Shown: positions 1 to 6,742 of the stretch, piece after piece
Layout of the letters: each line of letters starts with the position of its first letter
Position numbering within the stretch: the first letter of the stretch is position 1
Origin: an uncultured Oxalobacteraceae bacterium
GTDB taxonomy: Bacteria; Pseudomonadota; Gammaproteobacteria; Burkholderiales; Burkholderiaceae_D
Assembly (NCBI GenBank): GCA_937996605.1
Contig: CALKVB010000270.1
Span: forward strand, 1-11,294
Direction: 5' to 3'
Length of the DNA stretch: 11,294 bases
The notes under the pieces: model-generated
Seen by the model: only the letters and a program-made list of their open reading frames with translations
Databases searched by the model: none
Told to the model about the DNA's origin: nothing
Made by a program: the position numbers and the translations under genes

Positions 1-569
1 GCACTAATTTGCGCAATTTCATCCAGACTTAATTCATTAAATTGTTGAAGCACTAAGGCTTCTTTTTGCACGCTAGGTAGCTCGTTGATGGCGTCATGTA
101 AGGCTTCCAGCCGCTGCTTATTGATGAGCTGTTGTTCAGGGTTGTGATTCGCGTCAACATGTAAACTATGTTGAAAGCTTGTTTGATTTGAAGCGCTTGG
201 TTCAGGGTAATCTTCAAATATCGAGTCATCACCCTCGTTCTCAGCTAAGTCACTGGCGAGCACGATTTGATGTTGGCGCATCAAATCAATCAAACGATTG
301 CGTGCGATTTGGTACAAATATGTTTTGAAACTAGCACTGACTTGGTATTGTGAGCGTGCATTATGAAGTGCGGTCCAGCTATCTTGCATTATTTCGTCAA
401 CCCACTCAGCACGCGGCGAACGCCACGCAATAAAGCGATACAAGGGCCTGCTGTGTCGCTGATAGAGTTCTTTGAAGGCCGCAAAATCACCGTCACAATA
501 GCGTAGCATCAAGTCTTCATCGCTGAGGATGAGGCCATGTTTCAAATGAACGGTATCAGGGAAATTCAT
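1..569 (-). CDS. ECF-type RNA polymerase sigma factor (partial, C-terminus beyond window)
   Basis: Reading the minus strand from the ATG at 569-567 gives 189 codons with no stop before the left edge. The product is an extracytoplasmic-function sigma-70 factor, which directs RNA polymerase to a small regulon. Sigma region 2 spans about residues 23-100: DGDFAAFKELYQRH, then WVDEIMQDSW, then the -10-recognition segment FKTYLYQIARNRLIDLMRQ. A long acidic linker (about 101-145) separates it from the start of region 4 (about 150-189, LPSVQKEALVLQQFNELSLD), whose helix-turn-helix runs off the window. In-frame TAA and TGA codons lie 36-41 bases upstream, so the start is bounded. No clear Shine-Dalgarno precedes the ATG; an in-frame TTG is the only other conventional upstream candidate. 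The gene is divergent from ilvD. An anti-sigma partner, if any, would lie to the left. The sigma identity is secure; its regulon is unknown. Confidence 0.88.
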   Translation of the reverse strand, partial: MNFPDTVHLKHGLILSDEDLMLRYCDGDFAAFKELYQRHSRPLYRFIAWRSPRAEWVDEIMQDSWTALHNARSQYQVSASFKTYLYQIARNRLIDLMRQHQIVLASDLAENEGDDSIFEDYPEPSASNQTSFQHSLHVDANHNPEQQLINKQRLEALHDAINELPSVQKEALVLQQFNELSLDEIAQIS

Positions 570-603
570 GCGGCGCAGTGTAGCCGAGTTCAAATTGAGT
601 GAC

Positions 604-617
604 AATCATTAATGATT
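604..617. promoter_or_regulatory. 14-bp perfect palindrome between sigma factor and ilvD
   Basis: AATCATTAATGATT is a perfect inverted repeat 35 bases upstream of the sigma-factor start and about 150 bases upstream of ilvD. It resembles an operator for a dimeric regulator. The match to the Fur consensus is poor (about 10 of 19 positions by eye), so no regulator is assigned. Confidence 0.3.
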
Positions 618-654
618 TGTTTGATTCGATTGATATCTTAAACCACTTAATAAG

Positions 655-668
655 TATTAAATTTAATA
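655..668. promoter_or_regulatory. 14-bp AT-only perfect palindrome in ilvD upstream region
   Basis: TATTAAATTTAATA is a perfect palindrome just upstream of the candidate ilvD -35 box. Its centre is 51 bases from that of the palindrome at 604-617, about five helical turns. Being all A/T, it could also be chance or simply a flexible UP-like segment. Confidence 0.25.
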
Positions 669-669
669 T

Positions 670-698
670 TTGACGAATATAAAGGACTGCGGCATTCT
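670..698 (+). promoter_or_regulatory. candidate sigma-70 promoter for ilvD
   Basis: TTGACG (670-675, five of six consensus) is followed by a 17-base spacer and CATTCT (693-698, a weak -10 with three of six matches). It would give a leader of roughly 65 bases before ilvD. The good -35 box and ideal spacing argue for it; the poor -10 argues against. Confidence 0.3.
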
Positions 699-768
699 AG
701 ATGCAATTTTTGTATTTCCTTATTTGTTTTCTCATATTCGCATTTTCATTTAATTAAGAGAGAAATAT

Positions 769-2643
769 ATGCCAGTCTATCGCTCAAGGACAACCACACA
801 CGGACGCAACATGGCCGGTGCCCGTGCGCTTTGGCGCGCCACTGGTATGAAAGATGGTGATTTCGATAAGCCAATTATCGCTGTCGTCAATTCCTTCACT
901 CAATTTGTTCCTGGCCATGTGCATCTCAAAGATTTAGGACAAATGGTGGCGCGAGAAATCGAAGCTGCTGGCGGTGTAGCAAAAGAATTCAATACGATCG
1001 CAGTCGATGATGGTATCGCCATGGGACACGGTGGCATGCTGTATTCTTTGCCTTCGCGCGAATTGATCGCGGATTCAGTTGAATACATGGTCAATGCACA
1101 CTGCGCTGATGCCATGGTGTGCATTTCGAACTGCGACAAAATCACGCCCGGTATGTTAATGGCGGCAATGCGGTTGAATATTCCCGTAGTGTTTGTTTCG
1201 GGTGGCCCAATGGAGGCGGGTAAAGTCTTAGAGACTTTGCATCCGAAAGATAATGGCGTGCAAAAAATCATGAAGATCGATTTGGTCGATGCCATGATTA
1301 AAGCAGGTGATAGCAAAGTGAGTGATGAGGAGATCGGTCGCATCGAGCGTTCTGCTTGCCCAACCTGTGGTTCTTGCTCTGGTATGTTCACCGCAAATTC
1401 TATGAATTGTTTAACCGAAGCATTGGGACTCTCATTGCCAGGGAATGGCACTATCTTGGCGACCCATGCAGACCGTAAAGAATTGTTTTTACGTGCGGGA
1501 CGTTTAATTGTCGATCTCGCGAAGCGCCATTACGAGCAAGATGATTACACGGTTTTGCCACGATCCATCGCCAATAAAGCGACCTTTGAAAACGCGATGG
1601 CGCTCGATGTTTCCATGGGCGGCTCGACCAACACGGTTTTACATTTGTTGGCTGCGGCGAATGAAGCGGGTGTTGATTTTACGATGGCCGATATTGATCG
1701 CATTTCGCGTAAAGTGCCTTGCTTATGCAAAGTGGCGCCAATGACGGATAAATACCATATCGAAGACGTTCATCGTGCGGGCGGCATTATCGCTATTCTC
1801 GGAGAGCTAGCTCGCGCTGGTTTGTTCGATACCTCAAGACCTACGATTCATGCCCCCAGTTTTGCCGAGGCGATCGCGAAGAACGATATTGCCGTCAGCG
1901 ATGATCCGGCCGTCAAGCGATTGTTCTTAGCTGCACCTGGTGGCGTACCGACGCAGGTGGCTTTCTCCCAAAGCAAACGCTTTGATAGCCTAGATAGCGA
2001 TCGCACTGCTGGCTGCATTCGAGATTACGAACATGCCTATTCTAAAGATGGCGGCCTCGCTGTGTTGTACGGCAATCTCGCAGAAAAAGGTTGCATCGTG
2101 AAGACTGCTGGTGTGGATGAAAGTATTCTCACTTTCTCTGGCAAAGCGCGCGTGTTTGAGAGCCAAGATGCGGCAGTGGAAGCGATATTGGGTGACACGG
2201 TGCATGCGGGTGACGTCGTCATCATTCGCTATGAGGGACCTAAAGGCGGTCCAGGGATGCAAGAGATGCTGTATCCAACCTCATACATCAAATCGAAAGG
2301 TCTGGGTAAGGCTTGCGCACTGTTTACGGATGGGCGATTTTCAGGTGGATCATCTGGGTTGGTGATTGGCCATGCATCACCTGAAGCGGCGGAGGGTGGC
2401 GCAATTGGCTTGGTTGAAGAAGGTGATCGTATTTTGATTGATATTCCAAATCGCTGTATTCGTCTCGATATCAGCGATGAAGCTCTGGCAGCACGTCGTG
2501 CAGCAATGGAGGCCAAAGGTGCTCAAGCGTGGCAACCAGTGAATCGCGATCGTTATGTATCGCAAGCCTTGCAAGCGTATGCTGCGTTAGCGACATCGGC
2601 TGACCGTGGTGCAGTACGCGATATCAGTCAATTGCGCCGATAG
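769..2643 (+). CDS. ilvD: dihydroxy-acid dehydratase IlvD
   Basis: This enzyme dehydrates 2,3-dihydroxy-isovalerate and 2,3-dihydroxy-3-methylvalerate to the 2-keto acids, the third step shared by valine and isoleucine synthesis, in the cytoplasm. The 624-residue product follows the E. coli IlvD type (about 616 residues) almost end to end. Visible landmarks are THGRNMAGARALWRATG at the N-terminus, the metal-binding AVDDGIAMGHGGM (about 78-90), SNCDKITPGM (C122, with K124 as the expected carbamylated lysine), CPTCGSCSGMFTANS (C197, C200, C203) and GPKGGPGMQEML near the C-terminus. It has a slightly longer segment around residues 150-170 than E. coli. A GAGAGA ribosome binding site (758-763) lies five bases before the ATG. 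The gene stands alone between a divergent sigma factor and a terminator, away from ilvC and ilvBN. All expected cluster cysteines are present. Confidence 0.98.
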   Translation: MPVYRSRTTTHGRNMAGARALWRATGMKDGDFDKPIIAVVNSFTQFVPGHVHLKDLGQMVAREIEAAGGVAKEFNTIAVDDGIAMGHGGMLYSLPSRELIADSVEYMVNAHCADAMVCISNCDKITPGMLMAAMRLNIPVVFVSGGPMEAGKVLETLHPKDNGVQKIMKIDLVDAMIKAGDSKVSDEEIGRIERSACPTCGSCSGMFTANSMNCLTEALGLSLPGNGTILATHADRKELFLRAGRLIVDLAKRHYEQDDYTVLPRSIANKATFENAMALDVSMGGSTNTVLHLLAAANEAGVDFTMADIDRISRKVPCLCKVAPMTDKYHIEDVHRAGGIIAILGELARAGLFDTSRPTIHAPSFAEAIAKNDIAVSDDPAVKRLFLAAPGGVPTQVAFSQSKRFDSLDSDRTAGCIRDYEHAYSKDGGLAVLYGNLAEKGCIVKTAGVDESILTFSGKARVFESQDAAVEAILGDTVHAGDVVIIRYEGPKGGPGMQEMLYPTSYIKSKGLGKACALFTDGRFSGGSSGLVIGHASPEAAEGGAIGLVEEGDRILIDIPNRCIRLDISDEALAARRAAMEAKGAQAWQPVNRDRYVSQALQAYAALATSADRGAVRDISQLRR

Positions 2644-2689
2644 AGACGATTTCAAGCCAATAGTCGAATCAAGGTGTATCGATCAAAGC

Positions 2690-2715
2690 AAAGGGCACGC
2701 ACAGTGCCCTTTTTT
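2690..2715 (+). terminator. rho-independent terminator of ilvD
   Basis: GGGCAC (2693-2698) pairs with GTGCCC (2704-2709) across a five-base loop, extended by flanking AAA/TTT pairs and followed by a run of six T. It lies 46 bases after the ilvD stop and directly before the convergent protease gene. Its inverse also has an A/T flank, so it may work weakly in both directions. Confidence 0.88.
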
Positions 2716-2720
2716 ATGGT

Positions 2721-3368
2721 TTAGCCATTAAAGCCAAGGAGATTCATAAAAAATCCTGTAAGTTCTCGCATATAGCGGCCTATAGGCAAAATATCGACGC
2801 CAGCAAGATTTTCGATTAATAAAATACCGACTAACACTAACATGCCTAAGCTATACAAGCGGTTGGCGAGAGCGGGTGAAATTTTGTTGAAAAATGTAGT
2901 GTAAAGGTGAGAGCCATCCAGCGGCGGGAGTGGAATCATATTAAAAATCGCCAAGCCAAAATTTAAGATTGCCCACAGCACGAGGGTATCTAGTGTGAGA
3001 AATACTGAGCCGTTGGGGTCAGATGGACCCATACTCAATAAGACCCTGGCACAAATTAAGAATACGATAGCAAGTAGCAGATTAGAAAGCGGGCCTGCGA
3101 TGGAAATCAAAATTTCATCGCGATGTTTGTGTTTGAGATTGTTCGGATTAAACTGCACTGGCTTAGCCCAGCCGAATCCCAGAATCAAAATTAATAGCGT
3201 ACCAAATGGATCAAGGTGCTTGAGCGGATTTAAGGTGAGGCGTCCTTGGTCTTTCGCTGTGGTATCGCCCAATTTATACGCAGTGTAGGCATGTGCCCAC
3301 TCATGCACGGTGAGTCCGATAATGACAGCCGGGAAAATACGTAACATCCACTCTACATCGAAGTTCAT
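2721..3368 (-). CDS. site-2 protease family (M50) membrane zinc metalloprotease
   Basis: This 215-residue polytopic membrane protein belongs to the M50 site-2 protease group, in the compact subfamily without a PDZ domain. The zinc-binding HEWAH (H22, E23, H26) sits in the first hydrophobic segment. The third ligand is expected to be D151 in the PLPPLDGSHL segment, the family's NPxDG-like motif. FGWAKPVQFNP (65-75) is another family signature. Hydrophobic stretches lie around 9-30, 55-67, 86-113, 126-146 and 171-190. Such enzymes cleave substrates within or near the membrane; no substrate can be read from the context. The start is the ATG at 3368, with AGG about seven bases upstream. It converges on ilvD and is divergent from the deformylase. 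Length and motifs are complete, so it is probably active. Confidence 0.92.
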   Translation of the reverse strand: MNFDVEWMLRIFPAVIIGLTVHEWAHAYTAYKLGDTTAKDQGRLTLNPLKHLDPFGTLLILILGFGWAKPVQFNPNNLKHKHRDEILISIAGPLSNLLLAIVFLICARVLLSMGPSDPNGSVFLTLDTLVLWAILNFGLAIFNMIPLPPLDGSHLYTTFFNKISPALANRLYSLGMLVLVGILLIENLAGVDILPIGRYMRELTGFFMNLLGFNG

Positions 3369-3558
3369 AAATAGCCTGTTGGGGTATGATAAGTTTGCGT
3401 TATTCGATGGAATGACGATCTACATCGAGTTTTAATGGGAATGAATTCGCATAGGATGAAGATGGTGACGAAATCCATAATTAACAGTGTATTAGCAGTA
3501 TTAATTCAGAATTCATTGCCAGTCTGTGTTTTCAAAACACCTTTACATCATCCTCGAT

Positions 3559-4116
3559 ATGAAACTACCTAATATTTTATCAAGTGACGACGCTCGCTTG
3601 CGGTTAATCGCCAGCCCCATTGAGAATGTTTTGGATCCAGTGTTTCAAGAACAAAGTCGGATCCTCAAAACCTGCCTTGATACTTTCCGCCAACAACACG
3701 GCTTCGGTCGCGGTATCGCGGCCCCACAGATCGGTATCAGCAAGCGATTTATCGCCTTGAACTTGGGGCAGGGCAGTTTTACATTGATCAATCCAGAAAT
3801 CATCTGGTGTAGCCAAACAAGCTTCACGATGTGGGATGATTGTATGTGTTTCCCTGATACTTTTGTGAAGGTACGGCGATTTGATTCGATTTCGCTACGA
3901 TACATCGATGAGTCTGGCAAAACCATAGAATGGCCTCAGTTAGATCGGCCGATTTCAGAGCTTTTGCAGCATGAATTGGATCACTTGGATGGTGTGCTAG
4001 CGCTAGATTTGGCTGTGGATAGCCATTCAAGAGTATCGCGCCAAGAATTTCAGGCTAACCCCGCAAAGTACCAAGATCAGGTTGACTATGTGATCCCATC
4101 CCCTTCGGTTGGATGA
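3559..4116 (+). CDS. divergent peptide deformylase family protein
   Basis: Peptide deformylases remove the formyl group from the initiator methionine of nascent proteins using a metal held by one Cys and two His. All three motifs are recognisable (numbered from the ATG at 3559): GIAAPQIG (52-59), DDCMCFPD (93-100, standing for the usual EGCLSVP, with C95 the metal ligand) and QHELDH (137-142, ligands H138 and H142, catalytic E139). The frame also opens at a GTG at 3526. I prefer the ATG because family members begin just before the 'L...D.RLR..A.PI' stretch, and neither site has a convincing Shine-Dalgarno. Motif II is altered and fmt is not adjacent, so this may be a second, specialised copy rather than the housekeeping enzyme. 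The length of 185 residues is normal for the family. Confidence 0.85.
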   Translation: MKLPNILSSDDARLRLIASPIENVLDPVFQEQSRILKTCLDTFRQQHGFGRGIAAPQIGISKRFIALNLGQGSFTLINPEIIWCSQTSFTMWDDCMCFPDTFVKVRRFDSISLRYIDESGKTIEWPQLDRPISELLQHELDHLDGVLALDLAVDSHSRVSRQEFQANPAKYQDQVDYVIPSPSVG

Positions 4117-4201
4117 TCGATAATTTAAAAAAAAACAATAAAACCAAAGACTTTAGTGAGCTCGCTCAAGTCCGGTTTCCGCTGAGTTTCACTGACTCGT
4201 T

Positions 4202-4207
4202 TATACT
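4202..4207 (+). promoter_or_regulatory. candidate -10 element upstream of ribA
   Basis: TATACT matches the sigma-70 -10 consensus at five of six positions, about 97 bases before the ribA ATG. No convincing -35 hexamer was found 16-18 bases upstream. The region also shows no FMN-riboswitch-like conserved sequence that I could recognise. Confidence 0.25.
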
Positions 4208-4303
4208 CTTACTTTTTTGGGGATTGATGTCATTTCATTTTTACCATCAATCCAAGCAGGTGCATCGCCTTCCCTCACCGGAAAGGCAGACCGTGAGAAT
4301 ACT

Positions 4304-4936
4304 ATGTCGATTGTAGATTTGCCTTTGAACGCTGAAGAACAGGCATTGGAATTTGTAGATAGTTGTGACTTGCCCACGACGTGGGCGAAGTTTCGCATGC
4401 ATGGCTTCGTCGAGCCTGCAACTGGGAAAGAGCATATTGCCTTGACTTTGGGCGATGTGAGCGATGGTAATCCTGTTTTGGCGCGTATTCACTCTGAATG
4501 TTTGACCGGCGACGCCTTGTTTAGCCAGCGTTGTGATTGCGGCCCGCAACTGGAAGCAGCAATGCAAAAGATTGCGGCCGAAGGTCGTGGTGTGATCTTA
4601 TATTTGCGTCAGGAAGGTCGAGGTATCGGTTTGCTCGCAAAAATTCGTGCCTACCATTTACAAGATGATGGCGCCGATACCGTTGAGGCCAATCAAAAAC
4701 TTGGTTTCGCTGCAGATTTACGCAATTACAGTTTATGTGACCCTATGCTTAAACATTTGGGAATCGCTAGTGTCAAATTGATGACCAACAATCCTCGTAA
4801 AATTTCAGCACTACAAAATATGCAAGTAAAAGTCGAAGAGCATGTTCCTTTGATTATCGCGCGTAACCAGTTTAACCAACGCTATTTAGAGACCAAGGCC
4901 GCTAAGCTTGGTCATATGTTAGCACCTGATCTCTAA
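4304..4936 (+). CDS. ribA: GTP cyclohydrolase II RibA
   Basis: RibA opens and hydrolyses the GTP imidazole ring, releasing formate and pyrophosphate, the first step of riboflavin synthesis. From the ATG at 4304 the product is 210 residues and aligns with E. coli RibA (196 residues) with an N-terminal extension of about 12. Zinc ligands C66, C77 and C79 lie in HSECLTGDALFSQRCDCG. RQEGRGIGL (102-110), Y117 in IRAYHLQ (equivalent to the catalytic Tyr105 of E. coli) and R140 are all present. The reading frame extends upstream to a TTG at 4217, but GAG six bases before the ATG and the family length favour 4304. It is a stand-alone cyclohydrolase without a fused DHBP synthase (RibB) domain. It converges on the DUF2726 gene with only 15 bases between stops. 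Confidence 0.95.
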   Translation: MSIVDLPLNAEEQALEFVDSCDLPTTWAKFRMHGFVEPATGKEHIALTLGDVSDGNPVLARIHSECLTGDALFSQRCDCGPQLEAAMQKIAAEGRGVILYLRQEGRGIGLLAKIRAYHLQDDGADTVEANQKLGFAADLRNYSLCDPMLKHLGIASVKLMTNNPRKISALQNMQVKVEEHVPLIIARNQFNQRYLETKAAKLGHMLAPDL

Positions 4937-4951
4937 GATATCGTTGCTGTA

Positions 4952-5752
4952 TTAGCGATGAAGGAAGTTCGGATCCCAGATGGGATCTGGTTCTTTGGCG
5001 ACGACAAAGCGACTATTTTCGTACTGAATTGCCATGACTTCGTTAGCCACAGCCTTGGGTAAACCGCGGCGTTTGGTAGGGCGATTTTGGATAAATAGAG
5101 ATTCCAAATAATTCTTCAAATAACCCGGATCACCTGCAAACAGGCAAATTTTTTGCCAAATATGTGGGTACTGGGTTTTGATCAATTTTTCTGGCGTGAT
5201 TCTTTCAATAGCCGCTAGAGAGAGCGCATTTGGATTGCCATGCTCGACCTTGGTGAAAACCTTTCCACTGGTGACATCTTCGTCTGGAAAAAGCTTGCCT
5301 ATGGTATGCAGGCTACTTTCTGCTTTGGGGGAATTGAGATCGGAAAAAGGCGCTAAGGTTCGTAAGACTTGTTCATAAGTCGGTAGGGCAGAGCGTTTCC
5401 AGCGTATGTTCTTAATACCAGCACTTTTGAGTAAATGGCGTGTTGGAAAATCTTCTTCTTCGACAGCTTCATCACCTTCAAGAATGATGACGCACAAAAG
5501 CTCTAAGTTTTTATCAAAAATACCGAAATCAACATGGCGAGATTGCAATTTCTGCCGCATGATTTGCCGTTTCTTTTCGTTACTGATGTGTGGTTCTAGA
5601 ATGGCGGCGACCTGAACTTTGGGGAAAATACTGCAATTCGGGAGAGCCTTGATCAAGCGTTTAAAAAACACTTCTTCCTCAGCCGCAAAAAACTTGCGCT
5701 TCTCAAAATCCGGTTCGGATTTGGAATCTTTGTCTAGAAAATGAGAAAACAT
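4952..5752 (-). CDS. DUF2726 domain protein, nuclease-like fold
   Basis: This 266-residue soluble protein carries a DUF2726-type domain in its N-terminal half. Features are an acidic AAEEEVFFKRLIKALP stretch (23-38), FPKVQVAAIL (43-52), a basic helix ending in HVDFGIFD (73-80, D75) and CVIILEGDE (87-95, E92 and D94). This pattern resembles the core of PD-(D/E)xK-like nucleases, but the usual catalytic lysine after the second acid is not seen. Activity is therefore uncertain. Residues 140-266 contain no family I recognise. The frame opens at a GTG at 5770, but the AAGGAGG sequence at 5763-5757 lies four bases before the ATG at 5752, so that is the start. The function is unknown; DNA binding or processing is only an inference from the fold. 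Confidence 0.8.
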   Translation of the reverse strand: MFSHFLDKDSKSEPDFEKRKFFAAEEEVFFKRLIKALPNCSIFPKVQVAAILEPHISNEKKRQIMRQKLQSRHVDFGIFDKNLELLCVIILEGDEAVEEEDFPTRHLLKSAGIKNIRWKRSALPTYEQVLRTLAPFSDLNSPKAESSLHTIGKLFPDEDVTSGKVFTKVEHGNPNALSLAAIERITPEKLIKTQYPHIWQKICLFAGDPGYLKNYLESLFIQNRPTKRRGLPKAVANEVMAIQYENSRFVVAKEPDPIWDPNFLHR

Positions 5753-5939
5753 GTGGCCTCCTTTCTTCACACACGACGATTTTCAAACTGATAAGAAACC
5801 AGTTTTCATCATCAACGGCAGCACTATACGTGTCAGTCGACAAAATGCAACGGAGCTTGAGTCTTTCTTCGTCGAGTGGTTGCGCTCGTCAGATGAACGG
5901 TGGCTTACTCAATCAATCACGATCGAGTGTTCTGATTAA
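5751..5939 (+). CDS. possible small hypothetical protein (62 aa)
   Basis: An open frame of 62 codons begins at the ATG at 5751, within the same CATG that holds the start of the DUF2726 gene on the other strand. The product is hydrophilic with no membrane segment or signal peptide. It has a strand-like KPVFIINGSTIRVS (about 16-29) followed by a helix-like amphipathic TELESFFVEWLRS stretch. No family is recognised. Upstream GAG at about five bases is a weak ribosome binding site, and no later ATG or GTG start lies in frame. Its stop lies within an inverted repeat (5938-5968). Against it, the first codons overlap the strong ribosome binding site and leader of the opposite gene, so it could be a chance frame. 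Confidence 0.35.
   Translation: MWPPFFTHDDFQTDKKPVFIINGSTIRVSRQNATELESFFVEWLRSSDERWLTQSITIECSD
5757..5763 (-). promoter_or_regulatory. strong ribosome binding site of the DUF2726 gene
   Basis: On the minus strand AAGGAGG, a full anti-16S match, stands four bases before the ATG at 5752. It decides the start over the upstream GTG at 5770. It is the strongest Shine-Dalgarno noticed in the window, suggesting efficient translation. Confidence 0.85.
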
Positions 5940-5968
5940 GCAAAATTCACTTCGTTGAAAGTTTGCTT
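5938..5968. terminator. inverted repeat at the end of the small ORF (possible terminator)
   Basis: AAGCAAA (5938-5944) pairs with TTTGCTT (5962-5968) and TTCA (5946-5949) with TGAA (5956-5959), around a CTTCGT loop, with a small internal bulge. It starts on the last two bases of the ORF's TAA. No T-run follows on either strand, so rho-independent termination is doubtful. Confidence 0.3.
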
Positions 5969-6099
5969 CACCTTAAGCCACACGCCGCTTCTAAGTCTTT
6001 CAGAGAAACAAAAAAAGATCGAACTATTATATGTTGATTCCAAACAAGAGGTATTAAAAGTCTAAAACTTTTAGCTTGGAAAATACAGATTTACTAAAT
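5969..6099. other. A/T-rich spacer between DUF1993 and DUF2726 genes
   Basis: No recognisable coding sequence lies here. It probably holds the promoter of the minus-strand DUF2726 gene and the end of the DUF1993 transcript. A short A/T hairpin (AAAAGT at 6056-6061 with ACTTTT at 6067-6072) lies 28 bases beyond the DUF1993 stop, but its stem lacks G/C and it is a weak terminator candidate at best. Confidence 0.4.
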
Positions 6100-6609
6100 T
6101 TAATATTGTCCCATATAGTCTTTCTTACCGAGTTCGACCCCATGGTGACGCAAGATGGCATAAGTTGTTGTCATATGAAAGAAAAATTGCGGCAAACCAT
6201 AGGCAAAAAGATAATTCTCGCCACGCATTTTTTTCTCTTTAGGAGTCCCAGGGCGAAGAATAATCTCGAGATTTTCGCTGTTCTGAAATTGCATCTGCTC
6301 CAAACTGGCGAGAAACGATAAGGTTTTGTCCAAGCGCACTTGTAAGTCGTCGAAACTTGTTTCGGTATCTGCAAATTCTAGGAGTTCAACCCCTGCCAAA
6401 CGACCAGCAACGCCTTTCGCGAAATCTGTCGCAATTTGTACTTGGCGAATCAAGGGAAACATATCGGGTGCTAAGCGCGCCTGCAGGAATACTTGTTCGT
6501 CTATTTTCTTTTCTGCGGCATGCGCCTGCGTTTTTTGCAGTATGGTTTTGAGGCTGCCCAGCATTTGTTGGAAGACAGGTATTGAGGCGCGATACATAGA
6601 TGAAGTCAT
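6100..6609 (-). CDS. DUF1993 family protein
   Basis: This 169-residue soluble protein matches the DUF1993 family from end to end. It opens with SMYRASIPVFQQMLGSL (4-20), continues with ARLAPDMFPLIRQVQIA (44-60) and the AGVELLEFADTE segment (72-83), and ends with a helix rich in aromatic residues and histidine around FFFHMTTTYAILRHHG (142-157). The family is predicted to be a helical bundle related to DinB-like folds; its biochemical role is unknown. The frame extends to an upstream start at 6702, but that would read through the terminator hairpin. The ATG at 6609 matches the usual family N-terminus (MxxSMY), and an AGAGA sequence lies about nine bases upstream. It follows the terminator of the PPIase gene, so it is probably transcribed separately. 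Confidence 0.88.
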   Translation of the reverse strand: MTSSMYRASIPVFQQMLGSLKTILQKTQAHAAEKKIDEQVFLQARLAPDMFPLIRQVQIATDFAKGVAGRLAGVELLEFADTETSFDDLQVRLDKTLSFLASLEQMQFQNSENLEIILRPGTPKEKKMRGENYLFAYGLPQFFFHMTTTYAILRHHGVELGKKDYMGQY

Positions 6610-6649
6610 GATGATGAGTCTCTGAGAGTTTGGAGTTTCGAGTTGTAAA

Positions 6650-6694
6650 ACAAAACGCCCAAAGCATACAGCAAGTGTGCTTCGGGCGTTTTGT
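6650..6694 (-). terminator. long-stem rho-independent terminator after the PPIase gene
   Basis: An 11-bp perfect stem, ACAAAACGCCC (6650-6660) with GGGCGTTTTGT (6684-6694), continues after one mismatch as about eight more pairs including a wobble, closing on a five-base loop. On the minus strand the 3' arm runs into a T-rich tract. It lies about 50 bases past the PPIase stop and before DUF1993. The plus-strand side is also T-rich (TTTTGTTT), so it may act in both directions. Confidence 0.85.
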
Positions 6695-6742
6695 TTGCTC
6701 AATTCTGCATTGAATCGAGCGCAAGCTATCTATGTTGCTAGA

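Noticed and set aside
604..622. Possible Fur box upstream of the ECF sigma factor.
   Set aside because: Only about 10 of 19 positions match the consensus and the half-site arrangement differs. The segment is better described as a plain palindrome.
900..1451. Long open frame on the minus strand inside ilvD (183 codons).
   Set aside because: It is fully antisense to a highly conserved gene and its translation resembles no protein family.
4117..4303. FMN riboswitch upstream of ribA.
   Set aside because: None of the conserved RFN-element sequence blocks could be recognised in the 187-base gap.
4113..4316. 67-codon plus-strand ORF starting at an ATGA overlap with the deformylase stop and running into the ribA start.
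   Set aside because: It overlaps the ribA start by 13 bases, covers the candidate ribA -10 element, has no good ribosome binding site, and its product is unremarkable apart from one hydrophobic stretch. The ATGA junction is suggestive but not sufficient.
6056..6072. AAAAGT/ACTTTT hairpin as terminator of the DUF1993 gene.
   Set aside because: The six-pair stem contains a single G-C pair, too weak for an intrinsic terminator.
6076..6321. Plus-strand ORF of 81 codons opposite the DUF1993 gene.
   Set aside because: Nearly all of it lies antisense to the well-supported DUF1993 coding sequence.
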